From Faecalibacillus intestinalis (GTDB taxonomy: Bacteria > Bacillota_I > Bacilli_A > Erysipelotrichales > Coprobacillaceae): a DNA stretch of 64,000 nt. This document shows, one piece after another, positions 60,738 through 64,000 of the stretch. The stretch lies in assembly GCF_003024685.1 (NCBI RefSeq), contig NZ_PYLQ01000004.1:1-64000 (forward strand), written 5' to 3'. The position numbers and the translations under genes were made by a program. The notes under the pieces are model-generated. The model made no database searches. It was not told the origin of the DNA and saw only the letters and a list, made by a program, of their open reading frames with translations. Position 1 is the stretch's first letter, and every line of letters starts with the position of its first letter.

Positions 60738-62601
60738 TCATTAATTCCTCACATTTATTTATAACAGTATCTAAATCAATTTTTTCATCATCATATATTT
60801 CTTGTACAGATCCTTGCTTTGAATAATGATCTGCAAGTGCAATATGTTCAAAAGTTCTTAAAATATGTTTTTCATTACAATAAGTCAATAATATCGAACC
60901 TAATGATCCTGTTTTTAAAATAGTTTCATATACAAGAATCGGTTTATCATTTTCAGTAAATATTTTATGTACCATATCTTCATCTATAGGCTTAATAAAT
61001 CTCGCATTTATAATTCTAATATTTAAATGTTTACTTTTGATTATTGTTTTTATCTTTTCAACATTATCACCATAACAAATTAAAGTCATTTTATAGTCAT
61101 CTTTACAAGATTCAATAGTCCAGGTACCTAATTCTAATTGATTATTATAATCAACTTTTATATCATCAATACTTCCTCTAGGTATTCTAATAAAATAAGG
61201 TTTATTAAAATTATGAAATGCTGTATTTACAAATTGACGAAGTTCTCTAGCATCTTTAGGAGCAAAAAGAACGATGTTAGGAATAGGTGATAAAATACTT
61301 ACATCAAATACCCCATGATGCGTTGGGCCATCTTCTCCTACAATACCTGCACGATCAATACTGCAAAGACATGGTAAATCCATTCTAGCAATATCATGAT
61401 TAATTTGATCATAAGCTCTTTGTAAAAAAGAAGAGTAGACAGAAATAAAAGGTTTTTTTTGAGAAATAGATAAACCTGCTGTAAAAGTAAGAGCATGCTC
61501 TTCAGCAATTCCTACATCAAAACATCTTTCTGGGAATACTTTAAATAAATTATTCATTGCAGATCCCTTAATCATTGCAGGAGTAATTGAAACAATATCC
61601 TTATCAATTTTCATCCATTGTAAAACCTGATCAGATATAATTTCCGACCATGATTTTTTTGAAGGATTTCCAGAAGAAAGCACACGGCCACTTTTTAGAT
61701 TAAATGGTGGAGTTCCATGCCATTTACCTTCTTGATCATTTTCAGCAAATGAATAACCTTTTCCTTTTTCAGTAACAACATGTACAACGACACTCTTTTT
61801 ATTCTTTTGTGCAAGTTGCAATACTCTTATCAATTCAACAATATTATGTCCATCCACCGGACCTAAATAATCAATACCAAAGTCTTCAAAAATAGTATCA
61901 TTTATAAAACCTCTTTTTACAAAGTCTTTAATATATTTTGTAGCTTTATAAACACCTTCTCCTAATTTCCCATGTTGTAAAATCGAACGATAGTCATCTT
62001 TCATTTTATTATATGTATTAGACATACGCACATTATTTAGAAAGTTGTTCATACCACCAATGCTTTTAGAGATTGACATTTGATTATCATTTAAAATTAA
62101 AATTACTTTATTATTAATTGAACCAAGATGATTTAAAGCTTCTAAAGATTCGCCGCCTACAATAGCTCCATCGCCTACTACAGGAACAACGCTAAAACTT
62201 TCTTTATTTAAGTCTCTTGCAATTGCCATTGCTACAGCTGCCGAAAGAGCTGTAGAAGAATGACCAGCCTCCCAAACATCATGTTTACTTTCACAACGTT
62301 TTTGAAAGCCTGATAAACCATTGAATTTTCTTAAATGTGTAAAATCTTTTGCACGTCCTGTTAAAATTTTATGAACATAACATTGATGTCCTACATCAAA
62401 AAATATTTTATCTTCAGGTGAGTTAAACACATAATGCAAAGCAATAGTTAATTCAACAATTCCTAAATTACTTGATAAATGTCCACCTGTTTGAGAAACA
62501 GATTCAATAATAAATTGGCGAATATCCTTTGCTAAGTCATTCAATTCCTTTTCTGTTAATTCTTTTAAAAAAGAAGGACCTTTAATTTTTGTTAAATCCA
62601 T
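60718..62601 (-). CDS. dxs: 1-deoxy-D-xylulose-5-phosphate synthase
   Basis: The 627-residue ThDP enzyme starts the MEP isoprenoid pathway. It has HLSSNLGIVELTIALHYVF, FDVGHQCYVHKILTGR, GDGAIVGGESLEALNHLG through NDNQMSISKSIGG, and DRAGIVGEDGPTHHGVFD. It sits directly after ispA with a zero-base gap, so precursor and chain synthesis are coupled. It differs from the Tkt protein at 28 kb, which shares the fold. Confidence 0.95.
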   Translation of the reverse strand: MDLTKIKGPSFLKELTEKELNDLAKDIRQFIIESVSQTGGHLSSNLGIVELTIALHYVFNSPEDKIFFDVGHQCYVHKILTGRAKDFTHLRKFNGLSGFQKRCESKHDVWEAGHSSTALSAAVAMAIARDLNKESFSVVPVVGDGAIVGGESLEALNHLGSINNKVILILNDNQMSISKSIGGMNNFLNNVRMSNTYNKMKDDYRSILQHGKLGEGVYKATKYIKDFVKRGFINDTIFEDFGIDYLGPVDGHNIVELIRVLQLAQKNKKSVVVHVVTEKGKGYSFAENDQEGKWHGTPPFNLKSGRVLSSGNPSKKSWSEIISDQVLQWMKIDKDIVSITPAMIKGSAMNNLFKVFPERCFDVGIAEEHALTFTAGLSISQKKPFISVYSSFLQRAYDQINHDIARMDLPCLCSIDRAGIVGEDGPTHHGVFDVSILSPIPNIVLFAPKDARELRQFVNTAFHNFNKPYFIRIPRGSIDDIKVDYNNQLELGTWTIESCKDDYKMTLICYGDNVEKIKTIIKSKHLNIRIINARFIKPIDEDMVHKIFTENDKPILVYETILKTGSLGSILLTYCNEKHILRTFEHIALADHYSKQGSVQEIYDDEKIDLDTVINKCEELMNGKKEN

Positions 62602-63450
62602 TTATCTCACTCTTTTCCATAATTTTTCAATAATTTCCAAAATCAATCCATGATTTAGTGTTAAAGAATACACAAGTTGCTGAGCTTCATTAAATAGTAA
62701 ATCAACTTCTTTTTGAGAATTTTCAATTCCTAAAAGTGTAACATAAGTTTCTTTATGATTTGCTTCGTCACTTCCTGTATTTTTACCCAATGTTTTGGCA
62801 TCAGATGTCACATCTAAAATATCGTCTTGAATTTGAAATGCTAAGCCAATTTTATAACCTATTTGTTTTAAAATTTCTAAATCGTTTGGTGAGGCAATTA
62901 AAGCCCCCATTTGAAAGGCACAAGATAATAATTTTCCTGTTTTATAATGGTGAATTTTATCTAATGTTTCTTTTGAAAGCTTTTTATCTTCATTTTCAAT
63001 ATCATATTCTTGTCCTAAAATCATCCCATTTATACCACTTGATGTATATAAACAAGAAACAAGTGAAAGTTTTAATGAATCATCTAGATTGGTTTGTAAA
63101 ATGATGTTTACTGCTTCATTAAGAAGACCATCTCCTGCTAAAATTGCTGTTGCTTCACCAAATTGTTTATGGCATGTTGGTTTTCCACGTCTTAAATCAT
63201 CATTGTCCATTCCAGGTAAATCATCATGGATCAATGAATAAGTGTGTATCATTTCTAATGCACAAGCAATATCAATATACTTTCTATAATCAAGACCATA
63301 TGCTCTAATCACTTGTAAAACAATTAATGGTCTAATTCGCTTTCCCCCTGCTTTTAAAGAATAATACATAGCTTCCTTAACCTTACTATCAGGATATTGA
63401 GATAAAATATTTTCAAGTCTTTGATTAATTTCATTTATAACATTATTCAT
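62602..63450 (-). CDS. ispA: Polyprenyl diphosphate synthase (IspA type)
   Basis: The 282-residue enzyme condenses isopentenyl units, probably to farnesyl diphosphate. It has GGKRIRPLIVL, the first Asp-rich motif HDDLPGMDNDDLRRG and the second QIQDDILDV. The two residues between the first Asp pairs mark the bacterial type. It overlaps xseB by eight bases. Confidence 0.94.
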   Translation of the reverse strand: MNNVINEINQRLENILSQYPDSKVKEAMYYSLKAGGKRIRPLIVLQVIRAYGLDYRKYIDIACALEMIHTYSLIHDDLPGMDNDDLRRGKPTCHKQFGEATAILAGDGLLNEAVNIILQTNLDDSLKLSLVSCLYTSSGINGMILGQEYDIENEDKKLSKETLDKIHHYKTGKLLSCAFQMGALIASPNDLEILKQIGYKIGLAFQIQDDILDVTSDAKTLGKNTGSDEANHKETYVTLLGIENSQKEVDLLFNEAQQLVYSLTLNHGLILEIIEKLWKRVR

Positions 63451-63670
63451 TATTTTCTACCTCTACATCAAAATCTTCTAATTGACCATCAATAAGTATT
63501 TTAGAAACTTTATTTTCTACATTTCCTAATTTTTTTGAACAATATCGAGAAAGCTGTACGCCTTCTTGAAAAAGTTCAACACTATCATCTAAAGATGTTT
63601 CGTTATTTTCTAATAAATCGACAATTTCTTCTAATCGTTTTATTGCCTGTTCGAATGTCATTTTTTCCAT
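63443..63670 (-). CDS. xseB: Exodeoxyribonuclease VII small subunit
   Basis: The 75-residue protein has MTFEQAIKRLEEIVDLLENNETSLDDSVELFQEGVQL, the standard XseB two-helix sequence. The ATG at 63670 has AAGGAG at an eight-base distance; an ATG two codons earlier is too close to it. It forms the nuclease with XseA. Confidence 0.94.
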   Translation of the reverse strand: MEKMTFEQAIKRLEEIVDLLENNETSLDDSVELFQEGVQLSRYCSKKLGNVENKVSKILIDGQLEDFDVEVENNE

Positions 63671-63675
63671 ATACA

Positions 63676-64000
63676 TTACTCCTTATAAATCGTTGCTTTA
63701 ACGTAACCGTCTTTTAAATAGATAGAAACATTATCTTCATTATTTAAATCATCTATACTTGAAACATATTGATTTTCTTTTTTTACTAAAGCATAGCCCC
63801 TTTCTAACGTTTGTAAAGGACTTAATGCATTTAATTTAGAAATCAACATACTTAAGTTATTTCGATTGGCTTTAAGTTTGTTATGAAAATTTATTTTTAA
63901 TAAATTTTCATATGTTTGAATCTTTTGTTGATAATGACTTACAAATACTTTATTTTGAGATTGTAATTGTAAATTAAGTTTTGTATAAATAACCATATTA
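63676..64000 (-). CDS. xseA: C-terminal part of exodeoxyribonuclease VII large subunit
   Basis: The frame stays open to the window edge, so the start lies beyond it. The visible 107 residues are the coiled-coil end (NLSMLISKLNALSPLQTLERGYALV) and the final beta segment of XseA. The LSPLQTLERGYA motif is diagnostic. It ends five bases before xseB and leads the visible part of the operon. Confidence 0.88.
   Translation of the reverse strand, partial: NMVIYTKLNLQLQSQNKVFVSHYQQKIQTYENLLKINFHNKLKANRNNLSMLISKLNALSPLQTLERGYALVKKENQYVSSIDDLNNEDNVSIYLKDGYVKATIYKE

Overview
The window is 64 kb of very AT-rich, densely coding DNA with Shine-Dalgarno-led genes and short gaps, as in a low-GC Firmicute. 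The gene content points to a spore-forming member of the Erysipelotrichia/Coprobacillus type. Seven genes belong to sporulation or its control: dpaA, dpaB, a sirA-like gene, sigK, spoIIM, spo0A and spoIVB. The class assignment is an inference from composition, the nadD-yqeK fusion, the orphan lactose/cellobiose-type PTS IIB proteins and reduced Bacillus-like gene order. No rRNA, tRNA, CRISPR array or prophage was seen.

Layout. 1-12 kb: the end of a GH4 phospho-glycosidase, tcdA, a TetM-like GTPase fused to a Rae1/YacP nuclease, a polysaccharide deacetylase, free-methionine sulfoxide reductase, an HD protein, a cation P-type ATPase, citrate synthase, ilvE and a nicotinamidase-like hydrolase. 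12-18 kb: a metal-sensing ArsR repressor with its operator and a ZntA-like pump with a His-rich linker, a DUF421 protein, coaX and coaBC, and a DJ-1 protein. 19-27.5 kb: a condensed version of the Bacillus spoVFA-spoVFB-(asd-dapG-dapA)-rnjB-spoIIIE-ymfF-ymfH locus, with a 90-residue relic of a nucleoside ABC permease. 27.5-31 kb: probable 6S RNA, then ynzC-tkt-sirA-yneF in Bacillus order. 31-37 kb: plsY divergent from parE-parC, then an uninterrupted sigK. 37-44 kb: the yqeH-yhbY-nadD::yqeK-rsfS-yqeM-mtnN-U32 ribosome/NAD/methyl-cycle operon. 44-49 kb: an XRE regulator, a phosphodiesterase, two PTS IIB genes, an ACT plus DUF711 pair, and purF. 49-52 kb: a fresh-looking IS30-family insertion, a third PTS IIB gene and a decayed stretch. 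52-64 kb (minus strand): xseA-xseB-ispA-dxs-tlyA-recN-spoIVB-spo0A, dinB, spoIIM, xerD and deoB.

The most interesting pattern is that dpaA, spoIIM and spoIVB each have their start codon inside one arm of a perfect 12-14 bp inverted repeat, with the Shine-Dalgarno in the loop or at the loop edge. The same hairpin sits just after the upstream gene and resembles a terminator. This could keep vegetative read-through from being transcribed into, or translated from, spore genes. The second is the GTPase-nuclease fusion at 1418-3940: an A-site-binding fold joined to a nuclease family known to cut mRNA in the ribosomal A site. Third, Spo0A has Val-Glu in place of the usual Asp-Asp metal-binding pair of its receiver domain.
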